From contig OZ316895.1 in the NCBI GenBank assembly GCA_973895155.1, forward strand, positions 6,262,001 to 6,326,000: a stretch of 64,000 bases of DNA. Direction: 5' to 3'. Both the position numbers and the translations under genes were made by a program. Of the stretch, positions 45,022-56,689 are shown in pieces; the first letter of the stretch is position 1; the number at the start of each line of letters is the position of its first letter. This DNA comes from Marsupella aquatica. Lineage: Eukaryota; Marchantiophyta. The notes beneath the pieces were generated by a model that saw only the letters and a list, made by a program, of their open reading frames with translations, was not told where the DNA came from and ran no database searches.

Positions 45022-48000
45022 ATGGAAGAAGATGATGATGAGATGAGTGAGTCTGAAAAGCAAGCCATGATACGTGCAGCATATGTTGATGAGAGGTTGG
45101 TAGCTTTGGGAGCTGAGCTCAGATAGGGATTTTCCGGTTTGTAAGGGAACAATTATCATCCACAGAACCTATCCAGACTTTGCTCATTAATTGGAATGAA
45201 TGTAGCTATGTTTACTAGAGTTGTTCAATGGATGTTGCTTTTGGATGGCTTGCAGGCTCCCAGATAGGAGAAGTGTAGTGCACAGAAGGGCTAGGCAAAG
45301 CATCAGTGACAGTGCAAGTGGACCTCGGCGACGCAGTGAGAGACTAGCAGTGAAGGACATTCCATCGATGGTAGATTCTGCAGATGATGGGCAAGATGTT
45401 GGGTCCGGTGAAAACCATAAGGAATTTGATGATGTAGAGTACTATCCAGAGGAGGAGCCCGATGCAGATGATGAAGAATATGGGCAGGGCAAGCGTACTA
45501 TGGAGGAGCCCAAGAAAATTGTGGTAATGAAGTGTTGAAGTAGTGTATCACAGTAGTGATATGTTTGGCTCATGTGAGTGTGGCAAGTCAGAGGAAGATA
45601 CTTCTTTTAAGTTTATTGTCCTTGCACATATGTTCTTGCAGGCTAAGAGAGGTGGACTTGCTGCTCGGGGTATGGGCCGTGGGCACAGTACAACAACATC
45701 TGGAGGGAAAAGCACAGTGCATTACATTGCACGTGGGTCCGGACCAGTGGGGCGTGCTGGGCACATACCACCTCCACCTCCAGGTAAAACCCAACAGAGC
45801 AGTGGGTATGGAACAACAACTGTTGGTGTAGGTGGTCACACTGTTGTGTATGGAGCTGCACCACGTGGTGGGCACATCCCACCCTCCTTTGCAAGTAGAG
45901 CAACAACACATACCCACAGCACAGGTCAGGTTAGAGCAACCCCATGCATGCAGCGAGGGGTACACTGTGGTGTATGGAGCACCACCAACACACAGTGCAC
46001 CCTCTCAGGGGAGAGCAGCCCCACAAGTGGATGGGTATGGACCACCACCACCTGTTGGGCACACTGTTGTGTATGTTACAGGTCCACCACCACCACACAT
46101 TACACGGGGCCAAGGTAGACCAACACAACATACTGAGCAGTATGGAGCAACAAGAGACGATTGGAGATGTGAGTAGGGATTGCCCTTCAATTCTGGCATT
46201 TATGTAAATTACTTTGGAAATAAAGGGTATGCTAGTGTGATGTTAAAGACCTAATTAAAGTGCTTAATTATTTGACTGCAGATTCTGCCCATCCTGATTG
46301 GGGAGTAACTGACAAGCAGGTTTACTATGAACCTGAAGTAGAGGCAGGACAAGGGACAACTGTAGCCTATGGTTCTGAGCAATGGCCAGAGCCTGATTGG
46401 TTGGCTGGTGGGGAAGATGTACAGGTAGTTGAGCCTGCCTCTTATCCACAGAGTGTTGGCAAAGCATCTGGTAAGTTACACTTACGAAACAATAAACAAT
46501 TGCAATTGGTATCCACTATTTGACATATACAAAGGTATTGATGTTACTATTGTATGATGTCACATGGATGTGGGATGATGCAGGGGGCATTAGAAGTCCA
46601 CTAAAGGGTAGTACAAAAGTTCCAGCAAATCCTAAACCTGTCACACCAAGCAGTACCACAGAAAGCAATACAGGACCTGACAGAACCAAGAAAGGAGTAG
46701 TGGAGATTGGGAGCAACCGTTGGGTGAACAGTGCATCTGCAAGGAAGAATCATTGGTTGACTGACTTGAAAGGTGAAATATTGCAATGGCTGGATTTGAG
46801 TGTGGTGAAGTGAATTTTGTGCGGCAGCATCCAGCGGATTGGCAACAAGTTGTTGAAAATGTAGCCGCAAAATGGAAATATGTGGGCCATCCGGATGGAG
46901 TAGCCATGGAGTGTCTTCAGGCTCATGCAAAGACAATTCTGAAGAATGAGAGGTGGAGATTGCACGTGTTGTTTCAAGAAGGTGGAGAGGACCAAAGAAT
47001 GTATGCTCCCCCATTGACAGATCCTCTTCAATGGAGCAAGCTAGTCCATCACTTCTTGAGTGAATCCGGCAGGAGTAAGAGCTCCCAGATGGCATATGCA
47101 CGTGGCAATGTTCAGAACCTTAACTTGACAGGAAGAAAAGGGAATGCTCCAATAGTAGAGCAGTTGGTAAGAATAATCGTTGGATTGACAGACCTAGCTT
47201 CTACAGTGTATTTGAGTTTTTTTTGTGTCCGAGCAAATAATGTGTGAAAATATGTTGTATGTAGAAGGCACAAAATGGACAGTCCCCTACAAAAGAAGAG
47301 GTGAGAGCTGAAGCAAGAAAACAGAAGCAGAAATCTGGCCAGAGTGATCCTTCAAACCAAGTGAGTACTCATACCAGATAGTGTTTTTTTTCGCTCCACA
47401 TTCCATAGTTTGCATGAACAATGGGACCATATATTATTTTTGAGGTGTAATGGATTGACTCTGTTGGACATATGTGTTTGCAGGGAGGTGGATCATGTTC
47501 TCTTAGCAATTTATCAGATCGTGTGAAATGTATGGAGTCTCATGAGAATGATGTGACCGTGAAATTGAGTGAAATGGCAAGTGAGTTGACTGCTTTAAAG
47601 GAAGATGTTTAGAAGCTTATGAATTCGTGTGCAAGAAGACCAATACAAATGTATAATGAATGCAATATGGAATGGAGGTTCTAGAGACCTGCCACATTAC
47701 TCCAATTTGATGAATCCAGAGGGTAACATTGAACAGCAAATGGAGGGTGAGCCCACAAAAAGGGATACAATGGAGGGTACCATGGCCCCAGCAATGGAAG
47801 GTAAGGTTTCTCATATGTTTCCATGATTGGAGATGAGACAAAAAATGTGTTTTGTTATATGTTTTCATGATTGGAGATAAGGCAAAAATGTTGATAGGCT
47901 GTTGACTTGCTATTTTGTTATTGCAGAGGTTACCAATGTACTGAATACCCCCAGTTTGGATCCATATGAAGAGTTCATAGAAGTTGCCAAAGCCTGTGAG

Positions 48001-48477
48001 AATGGATGCGAAACAAAGGGCCAGGTGGAGACCCAAATTCCATCACAGGCAGGTGACATACAGGGTGTGACCACAGACGGTGGAGTAGAAGTAGAGCTTT
48101 CAGCTGCTGGGAGACCTATTCGGAAGGTGAAGAGTCGGGCCAGGGCAAGTGGTAGAGTGGCAGCGGCAAAGAAGCGTAAAGCTGATGCATAATTGAAGAC
48201 TTAGGCATATCCTGAGTATGTATTGTTCTCACCACAGCAAAATGAGTTGTGTGTAGGGTATGGAAAATTGCGCCCAGAGCAGATTACATTCCATTGCAAA
48301 GAAGTACCAACAGGGTATTCTGTAGTGTTGTTGACAAAGCTTGTGAAGCCAAAGACCCCTTTGCCAGTTCCTAATTTGAATGATGACCCGCCACAGACAA
48401 CTATTGTAGATGCTTTTAACTCTTTGGTGTTGTGGCCAACAGAATACATAGGGACACCTGAAATGTGTGGTTTGTAG
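45022..48477 (+). CDS. TnpA-like second CACTA gene, multi-exon
   Basis: In En/Spm, TnpA binds the subterminal repeats and brings the ends together. This gene, just behind the transposase, starts near MEEDDDEMSESEKQ (45022). Probable exons follow AG acceptors near 45255, 45642, 46281, 46583, 47262, 47484, 47927 and 48238. They encode an acidic segment, then a Gly/Pro-rich region with repeated GHTVVYGAPP-like units (45800-46150). A domain resembling the plant En/Spm Transposase_24 type follows (WQQVVENVAAKWKYVGHP; SSQMAYARGNVQNLNLTGRK), then a short coiled-coil-like stretch, a basic segment ending AKKRKADA (48192), and finally a block resembling DUF8039 (VGYGKLRPEQITFHCKEVP). The Gly/Pro region and the 46786 junction each change frame, and 47609-47611 reads TAG, so it may be damaged or my exon edges are wrong. 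Confidence 0.6.
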
Positions 48478-48479
48478 TT

Positions 48480-49383
48480 TTAGCCTAAACTTACAAACAA
48501 CTGCATGATTGGTGCCAAATGTTATCGAGATATTTCATAATGCAGAGTTGAATTGAGATTCACTGGATCATCCACTGATCATGTTGTGACAACTTTGTTT
48601 GTATGAAATTATGCATGTGTGTTCAATAGTTAATATGAGTTCTAAGATTCTAATAGAACTATGTTGTCTCTCATGTTTTCATGTAAGACTTGTGTACTTG
48701 TTTGCTTGAGTGCTTGAATGTATGCTTGTATGCTTCAGTTGACTATTAGTCATGGTTCTAGTGCTATGTGCAGGCTGCAATTGCCTCACCCTTTTGGTCA
48801 AAATCTTTGACCAAAAGGGTCAAAGAATGCAGTTGTGAACTAGACTAATGAGTCATTTTGGGTCATTAAGATATCAAGTGATATATTACATCATGGTCCC
48901 CAATAAGACCAACCAGTCTAGCCCAATCTTAAGATTTTTAAGAATGATTAGTCATTTGTAGTCATCATCGGTCACTAATGTGCCCATATACTCTAAACTT
49001 TAAAGACCAGGTAGTCATAATCAGTCACCTGTGTTCTGATATTGAACCATAGCACCAGTCATATATGCGAAAGGCTACTCTTCCTCACTGACTCTTTGTG
49101 ACTAATTCATACCTCATTTTGAGTCATACAAATGACTACTTTGCAGTCATTTATAAGACTACACCTTCTCCTAATCCCAAAATGCCCAAGTACGGATGTG
49201 GTCATTATTAGTCACAAAATGTGTCTTAAACCCTAGTCACATAAATGACCACTCGATTTCAGTCACTTTAAATAAGACTCTATGTCAAAATTACGACTGG
49301 CTTGATACCCCCCAAACTTTAGTCACAAGGAGTCATGGGCAGTCGTAACGCTTAGTCATAAAACACCCCGGTTTCTACTAGTG
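48480..49383. repeat. CACTA right subterminal repeats and right TIR
   Basis: From about 48745 to 49365 the word AGTCAY or its complement appears at least fifteen times, often in pairs (for example GTAGTCATCATCGGTCAC and GAGTCATACAAATGACTAC). This density is typical of the subterminal binding sites of CACTA transposases. The TIR occupies 49355-49383. Confidence 0.85.
48788..48820. repeat. Perfect 15-bp hairpin in the CACTA right end
   Basis: ACCCTTTTGGTCAAA (48788-48802), a 3-base loop, then its exact reverse complement (48806-48820). The arms contain the GTCA word of the subterminal repeats. It could act as a terminator-like or protein-binding structure. Confidence 0.9.
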
Positions 49384-49430
49384 GGAGGGAAGAGGTGGTT
49401 AGCGTGAGTACACTCAATCTCCTACCCTTT

Positions 49431-49911
49431 AGCCTTTCCCTTAGCCTCATCCCAGATTGGAATCAACTTGTCACCAGAAATCATCTTTGAATCCACAACA
49501 GGCTGGTCTACTGGGTCATGGATACGTTTTAGGACATGAAGACTGTCATGAGGCTGCCCACAAGGAACCTAATGAAGGCCAAGATGAAAGACATTTCTAG
49601 AGAGGACATTGTTGGCAATAGCTATCTGACTCTCAATATGAGTGTTTTGTAGCCTTTCATGGGAGGAGAGACACAATGCTTCCCAAGCCATGGCTAACCC
49701 ATTTGTATTGACAAGATAGTCCGAGTCCTTGTCAGACTGAAAGGTGCTAACAATCAACCATTCAATGTAGTTGAATGGAATGGACGTTGGCTTCCATTCT
49801 TGATGAAATTCAGAAATAGATTGAAGGTTGTTATCAAAGCATGCTACATGAGAAGACTGGCCAACTTCCACGATTGTGAGCGATGGAATTAATTGAAACC
49901 TGCAAGCACAT
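49431..49911 (-). pseudogene. Unknown exon-like frame with one stop
   Basis: I do not recognise it. On the minus strand a frame opens after a good acceptor (TGCTTGCAG, about 49902-49910) and reads RFQLIPSLTIVEVGQSSHV. It meets TAG at 49566-49568, then continues in the same frame with HDSLHVLKRIHDPVDQPVV to a stop near 49431. The single interruption in about 160 codons of protein-like text suggests a recently inactivated exon or a transposon-borne fragment. It lies immediately outside the CACTA right end. Confidence 0.3.
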
Positions 49912-50275
49912 ATTTGACAATTAATACTATAGGAGACAAAATTCATTTTTAGGCACAACTTCCTATTGTAGCAAACCCCATAGCAAACAATTTGCATAGG
50001 ACTGTTATTGGAACAATTACCTTCAGAATACTTGGCGAAGTCTTATGTCAACTAACAATGCTTTGTTGGAGTCACAATCTAAAACTGCCCGGTGACATAT
50101 CAATTTCAAGATCCACAGGTTTGATTGCTAAGGAATTCAAGATTCTTGCAGAGGTGATAAAGACATACTAATCATTCAAAAAGTGATTGATTCATAAAGC
50201 AATGATTTTCTGATTCAGCAGGGCAAGTTGCTGTGATTTTCTGATTCAATAGGGTGAGGTGCTATTGAGTTGGCC

Positions 50276-50702
50276 CTCGGGGGTTTCACTTTCATAAAAA
50301 TGACACATCAAGTGCGAGAAATATAGAGTTATTTATTGGTTTGAAAAATATTTAAGAATTTTTGTAGAAGAACAATAGGGTCATTTAAATCCAATTTTGA
50401 TATATATAAGAACATTAGGGTTTTTTAATCAAAATTTCGGAATATTCCAAGAAGATTAGGGAAAATTATAGAGAGGGTTAATTAAGCATATCTCTCTTCA
50501 ACCCCTATAAAGTTGAAATGTTTTTGGAATATTCTAAAAAAATTGGTTAGAAAGAACTTAATATTCTTATAAGTCTCAATTGGATTTAAAAGATGCTATT
50601 ATATTTTTGAGAAAATTCTTAAGTTTTTCTTTTAAATTAATAAAATAATTTTAACATTCATAGTAGATAATATGTCATTTGTGTGAAAGTGAAATCTTCA
50701 AG
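50276..50702. mobile_element. hAT-like MITE, inverted double copy
   Basis: The left half begins CTCGGGGGTTTCACTTTCAT and runs through the family interior. The right half is the same end in reverse orientation and finishes GTGAAATCTTCAAG. Both outer ends therefore derive from one terminus, making a long fold-back. No matching 8-bp duplication was found, so it may have arisen by one copy landing in another or by recombination. Confidence 0.75.
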
Positions 50703-50759
50703 TCATTATTGAGAAAAATAAAACTAAAATCATGAACAAATTACATGAACCAAAAACTT

Positions 50760-51740
50760 TTTGTTTACTATTAAACATTCTTTATAGATGATTTTTAAAA
50801 TAGAATTAAATAAATAATAAAAAAACAAACATATAATTATAAATCATTATTCATTATTTAAATTTTAATATATATTAATTTTTTTAATTTTTAATAATAA
50901 ATAATTTTAATTAATTTAATATATTTTTATATTTTTATTATAATTAAAAAAATATTATATTAAAAAAATATCAATGCACTTTTATCTGATAGTGATATTT
51001 TATATTTAATATTTTTTAATTATTAATTATTATATAGAACATATCAAATATATATATCCTATATAATAATTAATATTATTAACATAATGATTGATATTGA
51101 AAATATATTATAATTATTAATATAAATATAAAATATTTTTAAAAACATGAAATTATTAAAAATCAAAATAATTTTTTAAAATATAGTTATAAAAATTTTA
51201 AAATATATATTTAATAATTATTTTATATTTAAAAAATACAAAAACTATTTTAAAATAATTTAATAATATATAAAATAAAATAATTTAAAAAAAGTAATAT
51301 ATATAAATTAATTGGTTTATTATATAGTTAATAAATTATAATATTTTTTGTATTTTTAATATTAAATTTTAAACCTTATATTATAAAAATAAGTCACTTA
51401 TTTATTTATTATATAAAAATTTTCATAAATTTAATAATATATATTTATTTTATATTATAAACTATAAATTCTATTAAATTTATATATATAAAGAAATGGT
51501 AAATATTTAAAATAAAAAAATTTTATTTTATAAAAAATTAATATTTATAAAAAATATAATTTATATTTAAAAAATTAAATTAAATATTAATTTTTTATGA
51601 ATATAAATTTATAAATTTATATATTATATAATAATTATATAAATTATTATTTATTATTTTTAAATAATTCTAGATAATATGAAATAAATGATAGCATTAT
51701 AAATTTATTTGAGAAATATACAATAAATATTTTTAATGTG
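50760..51740. other. About 1 kb of almost pure A+T
   Basis: Nearly every base is A or T, with short words such as TTAATAAT, ATATAAAT and AAATTT. There is no simple period and no coding frame. Borders are fairly abrupt on both sides. It may be a matrix-attachment-like region or decayed simple repeats. Confidence 0.7.
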
Positions 51741-54035
51741 TGTTAGTCAAAGCAGGTCTTATGGTTACAAGAGTTTTATTGTAAAACTAATTAATTTGAT
51801 GTTTTGAAACGAAATATTCATATGGGATGGTGTTTAGGGTTCCAGAAATCAATCTAGACTTCGTTTGCCCTAAATTAGAAGGCCTATCATGCCAAAAGTG
51901 TGAACCCATGGAGTCTGGTACATCGAGTCTGTGGTAGATCCAAAGTCATGATAAAAACAGCCAGCCCATTCTGAACACAATCCGATCTTCGAAGGATAGG
52001 TCTCGCAAGAGAAAACTTCCAATCATGGCAAAGTTAGCCACAAGTCTTTCGATTTCGCCATGATCTTTGTCCACGAGAAGTGAGAGACCAGGAAAATTAA
52101 CCTATGTAAGCTACGATTATGACCACCACCAACAAACGAGCGGTCGCCAAGTGATTTGAGATTTGAGTAAGTTCGGTGGACACAGATGCAGTGGAAGAAA
52201 ATTCAAGATATGTGCCATCCCGTGGCCAGAAATCGCGAACTTCAGACCGGAGAGACATTTGACTTATCGCCAAGCACTTAACTCGAAGACCATAGCGTCA
52301 AAACCAGTATCTGAATTCGAGCTGAGAGACAAACCACCGTTCTAGACGACACATTGGCCGTGATGCAAACGACCTTCATCAGTAGCAACCGTGATGAAGT
52401 GAGAAACCCGGTTGCCTGTCCGCATAAGCATTGAGCGAAGTTGACAAAAGAAGATGACCATTTTTATTGAACTCAATGAGGTACTCTCGACCTGAGCGCA
52501 GAAAGTCGCGTCTCACTGTTGGAAGAATAACCCTTGCACAGATTTCAATTTTTCCATGATTGTCGAGTAAAGACACTGCGAAAATCTACGTGCTATCGAA
52601 TCTACGCTTGCTATCAAATTCAGACGAGACTATTCAGCTAGTACATCTGAGAATTCGATCCCAGCCAGAAGTCATGAACTTATTCCGTGTGATCAAGAGG
52701 ACGTATTCTGGGCACAGATCGCTCTATCAGCGGAAGTAAGGAAGCCAGTTGGGACAATAACAATGCAAGTGAAGGAAATCGACCGATAATGGACACCAGT
52801 AGGGCACAGTCTGGTGAACTGACAAAGGACTTCCATATGCGACTAACCGATGAGCAGAATTCACTGAAAGGATAATGTCAGTAATTTCTTCCCGCGGCTT
52901 CCACAATGACAACCCAGCTGAAAGACTCCGATAATGTGATCGATTCAGTGCGCCACACTACTCGACCTGGACAAGCATAACTTGGATCCCACAAGGAGCG
53001 CCTGCACTCGCAGAAGCATTGGAATTTTCGGTCCGAACGGGGGTCCGAGTAATACTTCGACAGTTCTGAATGCTTGGTGAAGTGAGTTGGCGAGAAAAAA
53101 ATTTAAAATCCAGTAGGATTACCGATGTAAGTAAGACCCCGAGTGTGAACTGTTTCCTGGAGATCCACACCAAATACATTTGCTATTGTCTTGATGTAGA
53201 TCTCCAGGATCCAGCTCTCACTTTAGAAGTCTGTGCACGAATCCTGGGTTGATCATATGGATACCGTCACCAAGTGTAAATTAAATCCCAGCCAGACCTA
53301 ATGACATAAGAGGCCGTATTCAGTGTTTTCGAAATAACGGATGTATCATCATGATCGACCGCTTGTGTATTCAAAATGACGGAAGTACCATCATGATCAA
53401 CCGACAAGCACAGGCGACCAAATCCATTTGGACATTGACAATGCACATTTTTTTGGAGTCACGGATATCCCAATGAAAAACTAGTAGTAAGCTGAGGAAC
53501 GACTGCCATAAGGGAGCGATGGGCAGAAGTGACCACTCTTTCCTAATTTCAAAAGACTTTCCACACTTCCACACCGAAAAAATGCGCAGCTGATGATCGC
53601 AAACGATCTGATCAACAAATCACTCGACCTGGACATACCTTTGGCGCACAACGAGTGCTTGAACCACTTGCTTAAGGGTTGGACGTTTCGGACCAACCGC
53701 TACTTGGGCAGTCTTCACGACTCCGGTGGCGTAAGCTTACGGGCAGGAATTTTAACCCTAAAAAACGTTCTTCACATAAGTAAGACCCCGTGTGTGAACT
53801 GGATACTTGAGATCCACATCAACTTCATTCCGAAATGTCGTCTCGATGTAGATCTCCAGGATCCAGCTCTCACTTCAGAAGTCTGTTAGACGAAGCTGGT
53901 GTTTCCGATAATCATGTACATGAGCTTTACTTAAACAGCTACAATCCACCGTCCACTGGTTTCTGCTGCCCAATCGCTAGCTCCATAGTGTCCTTACACT
54001 GAATGACCAAGACACTAGAATGCTCCATGGTCCCA
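51741..54035. other. Non-coding region with internal duplications, no gene seen
   Basis: No recognisable protein. A segment of about 107 bp at 53129-53235 recurs at 53778-53886; both contain AGTAAGACCCCG, GATGTAGATCTCCAGGATCC and AGCTCTCACTT. A 42-bp tandem repeat with ATCATGATCGACCG/ATCATGATCAACCG occurs at about 53337-53405. Confidence 0.5.
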
Positions 54036-54135
54036 NNNNNNNNNNNNNNNNNNNNNNNNNNNNNNNNNNNNNNNNNNNNNNNNNNNNNNNNNNNNNNNNN
54101 NNNNNNNNNNNNNNNNNNNNNNNNNNNNNNNNNNN
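54036..54135. other. Assembly gap, 100 N
   Basis: Exactly 100 N, the conventional placeholder for a gap of unknown size. Distances across it are not reliable. Confidence 0.98.
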
Positions 54136-55041
54136 AAGTTGTGGGGGGTGCACTGTCCCTCCCCCTTCTCACGAGTCACCACACAAGATATAGGATTCAT
54201 CACTCGCCTAAATAGGGAGATGCTACAACAAGACGTTGGGAGGTACCGAGTGAAACACTCCCAATCTCATGGGAGTGTTGAATCTTACCTGAGGCCTTGT
54301 CATGAGGCTCACTATCTACTATCAATTGCTATCTGAAGATGAGAGAAATTGCTGGGTGAGCATGAAACTAGCTAGCCATATCTTATGGCACTGATTTATG
54401 ACTAACGAGGAGCCTGAATTCATGAGTTCGTTGAGATGGTAATTTGCCTTTCATTTGGAAGTTGACCTTGTTGAAGAAGTCTACCAAGTTCAAGTATTTT
54501 CTTGATATCTTCCCAATACTTCTTAGGGTGGACAACAGTAGATGGCCTTGGAAAGCGTGCTAATCCATTAAATAACCTCCATCTCAACTTTCGAGAGAAT
54601 TCTTGTGGCAATTTTGTAATGGTGGCATAAGAATCATCAAATTTTATAACAAATTTACTGCTAGGAATGATTGTGCACAATCTAGATGAACATTGACAAC
54701 TCAGGGTAGTTGCCATCCACCAGTATATAGGCCTTATTGTACTCAACACCATTTAAATGGAAAGAGATGTTAGCAGAGTCATTGAAAATCCACTCATTCA
54801 ACAATGGAGACCCATCATTCAAGAACGATTGGGTCTGTGTTTCCCCTTGGCAACCAAGAAACTCGTGTCATATTCAAAGTTCTTCATCACTTTTTCCACG
54901 CCGAATGCATGCAATCGGTGACTCAAACATACGGTCGGGAAAACCTTTGTCTTACTGAATTGTGCGATGGGTCTGGAAATTTTGGGCATTTGGCTTCCTC
55001 AAATATTTGGCCTCACACAAATCTCTAATTGCTTTCATGAA
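54136..55041. other. No recognisable gene
   Basis: The longest frame, 54420-54752 on the minus strand, reads 110 residues including RWRLFNGLARFPRPSTVVHP and KILELGRLLQQGQLP. It has no motif I know and might be a fragment of a mobile element. Nothing else stands out. Confidence 0.35.
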
Positions 55042-55297
55042 CTTGGGGGTCTCAATATATGGACCCCCTGTCATAACCTGCATTTTTTAGGTCAGGTACA
55101 CCCTAAAAGACGTAAGAAACAAATTTTGGGGGAAATTGATTTACCATTGTTCATTTAGAATCTCACTGGAGTGTTTGGTTATATAATATTATAATGTCCT
55201 TAACCAAAAATATGAAAGAATTCTCTTAGAACCCATAAATTGACCCTATGCTTTGTTGCAAGTGATCTGTTGTTTTTGCAGAAGTGAGACCCCGGAG
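55042..55297. mobile_element. hAT-like MITE copy
   Basis: It starts CTTGGGGGTCTCAATATATG and ends AAGTGAGACCCCGGAG, forming terminal repeats like those of the copy at 11630-11925. The flanks TTCATGAA (55034-55041) and TTCACAAA (55298-55305) agree at six of eight positions, consistent with an aged 8-bp duplication. It has no coding capacity. Confidence 0.8.
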
Positions 55298-55978
55298 TTC
55301 ACAAAGATGAGTGATTCCAAAACTGTACTCTATCAAAGTTGACAATATATTTTGGTTGCATCTGCCCCAATTCCATAAGCCAGCTGTCCAAGTGCTGAGA
55401 TGATTTTTGATGTGACGACAGATCTACCTTTTCTATAGCATCAACCTTTAATAATAAAAAAACATATGTGCACGGATGGCCTCAACGAATTTGATGAACA
55501 ATGTAGAGCTCATTCTACACCTCTGTCTGAAAGACCATCTCCCCATATGTTGGAACTTCTACAAAGTAATCATTCCAAAGGTCCTTGACACCTTTCCCCT
55601 TTTCCTGTGCAAATTCTCTCTCCTACTTGGCCTCAACCCTCCGTGCTTTCTCTTCCTCTTTTGATTGACAATTTCTGTGATAGCTAGCGGTCCAGTGAAC
55701 ATCATGAGTCAAAATCTGTCCTCACCCAAATCTTGAGTGTAGTTGTCTGTCTGTAACTTCAGAATCTTCTTTGCACCTTTCTAGAGCATGCATCTATAGC
55801 AATCCTTTTCAGAGTCCTCAAGTTGGCAAGTTCATCTAGACAAAAATAACGGGTCACTACTTGCACACAGTAGGATGAGAGCACATGTGAGAAAGGAACG
55901 AGTGCACACAAGAAGAAAAGAATGCTGCGTGAACAAGAAGAAGAAAGTTGTGACGTGTTGCAAGGCAGAGCCGTCAAA
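55298..55978. other. No gene seen
   Basis: Short frames only. Lysine-rich frames at 55832-56001 overlap on both strands and run into the neighbouring MITE. Confidence 0.4.
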
Positions 55979-56328
55979 CTTGGGGGGGGGGTCACTTCCA
56001 CGGAAGTGGCACATCATGCATATGCGACAATGTATAGGCCTATTTAAATGGATATGGTGAAAGACTTCCAAAATTTGGTGGAATAACAAATAAGGCATGA
56101 TTTATTGACTGGTTGGCTTTAAAGAACAAATAGGCATATTTAATTGTAAAAAATACTCTTTAAAGTTTTTAGGGGCTTTTTTAGTAAAAATAACATAATT
56201 TAAAGAAAGTAAGGGTTTTGCAAAACAAAACAAAAAACACTTATAAGTTAGGGGAGTCAAACCCTAAAATGTCGCATGTGATGTATGGCCCTCCATATAG
56301 TGACCTTCCCCCCCCCCCTCCCCTCCAG
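55979..56328. mobile_element. hAT-like MITE copy, diverged
   Basis: It begins CTTGG followed by a G-run and TCACTTCCACGGAAGTGG. It ends with CATATAGTGACC and a C-run. The flanks are CCGTCAAA at 55971-55978 and 56329-56336, a perfect 8-bp target duplication. Interior and ends resemble the other copies but are more diverged. Confidence 0.85.
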
Positions 56329-56689
56329 CCGTCAAATGTGCAGGTGTTGTTATCTTTCATGTCACAAGTGCTAGCCAAGTGCAAATGCACGTCAAGTAAC
56401 TCTGACTAGACTAGTTTGGACCATTGCAAGGACAGGTTGAACGCACGGTTAGCATGGGGGACTATTTCCTGGAGACCTTTAGGGGTATGTCTACTTTGGG
56501 ACAAGGCCAGCAAAAAATCAGTACCTTAATCAACCCTGTAAATTTCCCCAACAGTAGCTGAAAATCTCCAAATTGTTGGTTAGGGCTCTTAGAAGGATGG
56601 AAGACAATCATTGCCTAAAACTTCCATTCATTTGATTGAAACAACATAAAACAAGGCTCAGTGACTGAGTATAAGTTTGCTCAACATGC

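Larger units (their letters stand above)
39485..49383 (+). mobile_element. Complete CACTA (En/Spm) DNA transposon, 9.9 kb
   Basis: Both ends carry the inverted terminal repeat CACTAGTAGAAACCGGGGTG; the match extends to 29 bp with a single difference. The element is flanked by GGA at 39482-39484 and 49384-49386, the 3-bp target duplication expected for CACTA elements. Inside, on the plus strand, are a BRCT-like frame, an F-box-like frame, a Tnp2-type transposase gene and a TnpA-like gene. Both ends are dense in GTCA/TGAC words, the usual subterminal transposase-binding repeats. The transposase gene has two stops and a frameshift, so this copy would need help in trans. Confidence 0.95.

Noticed and set aside
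50760-51740. Organelle-derived insertion
   Set aside because: The A+T content is higher than typical chloroplast or plant mitochondrial DNA, and no organelle gene text is visible.
54420-54752. 110-residue minus-strand frame as a gene
   Set aside because: No motif and no exon context. It is mentioned only as part of a region without a recognisable gene.
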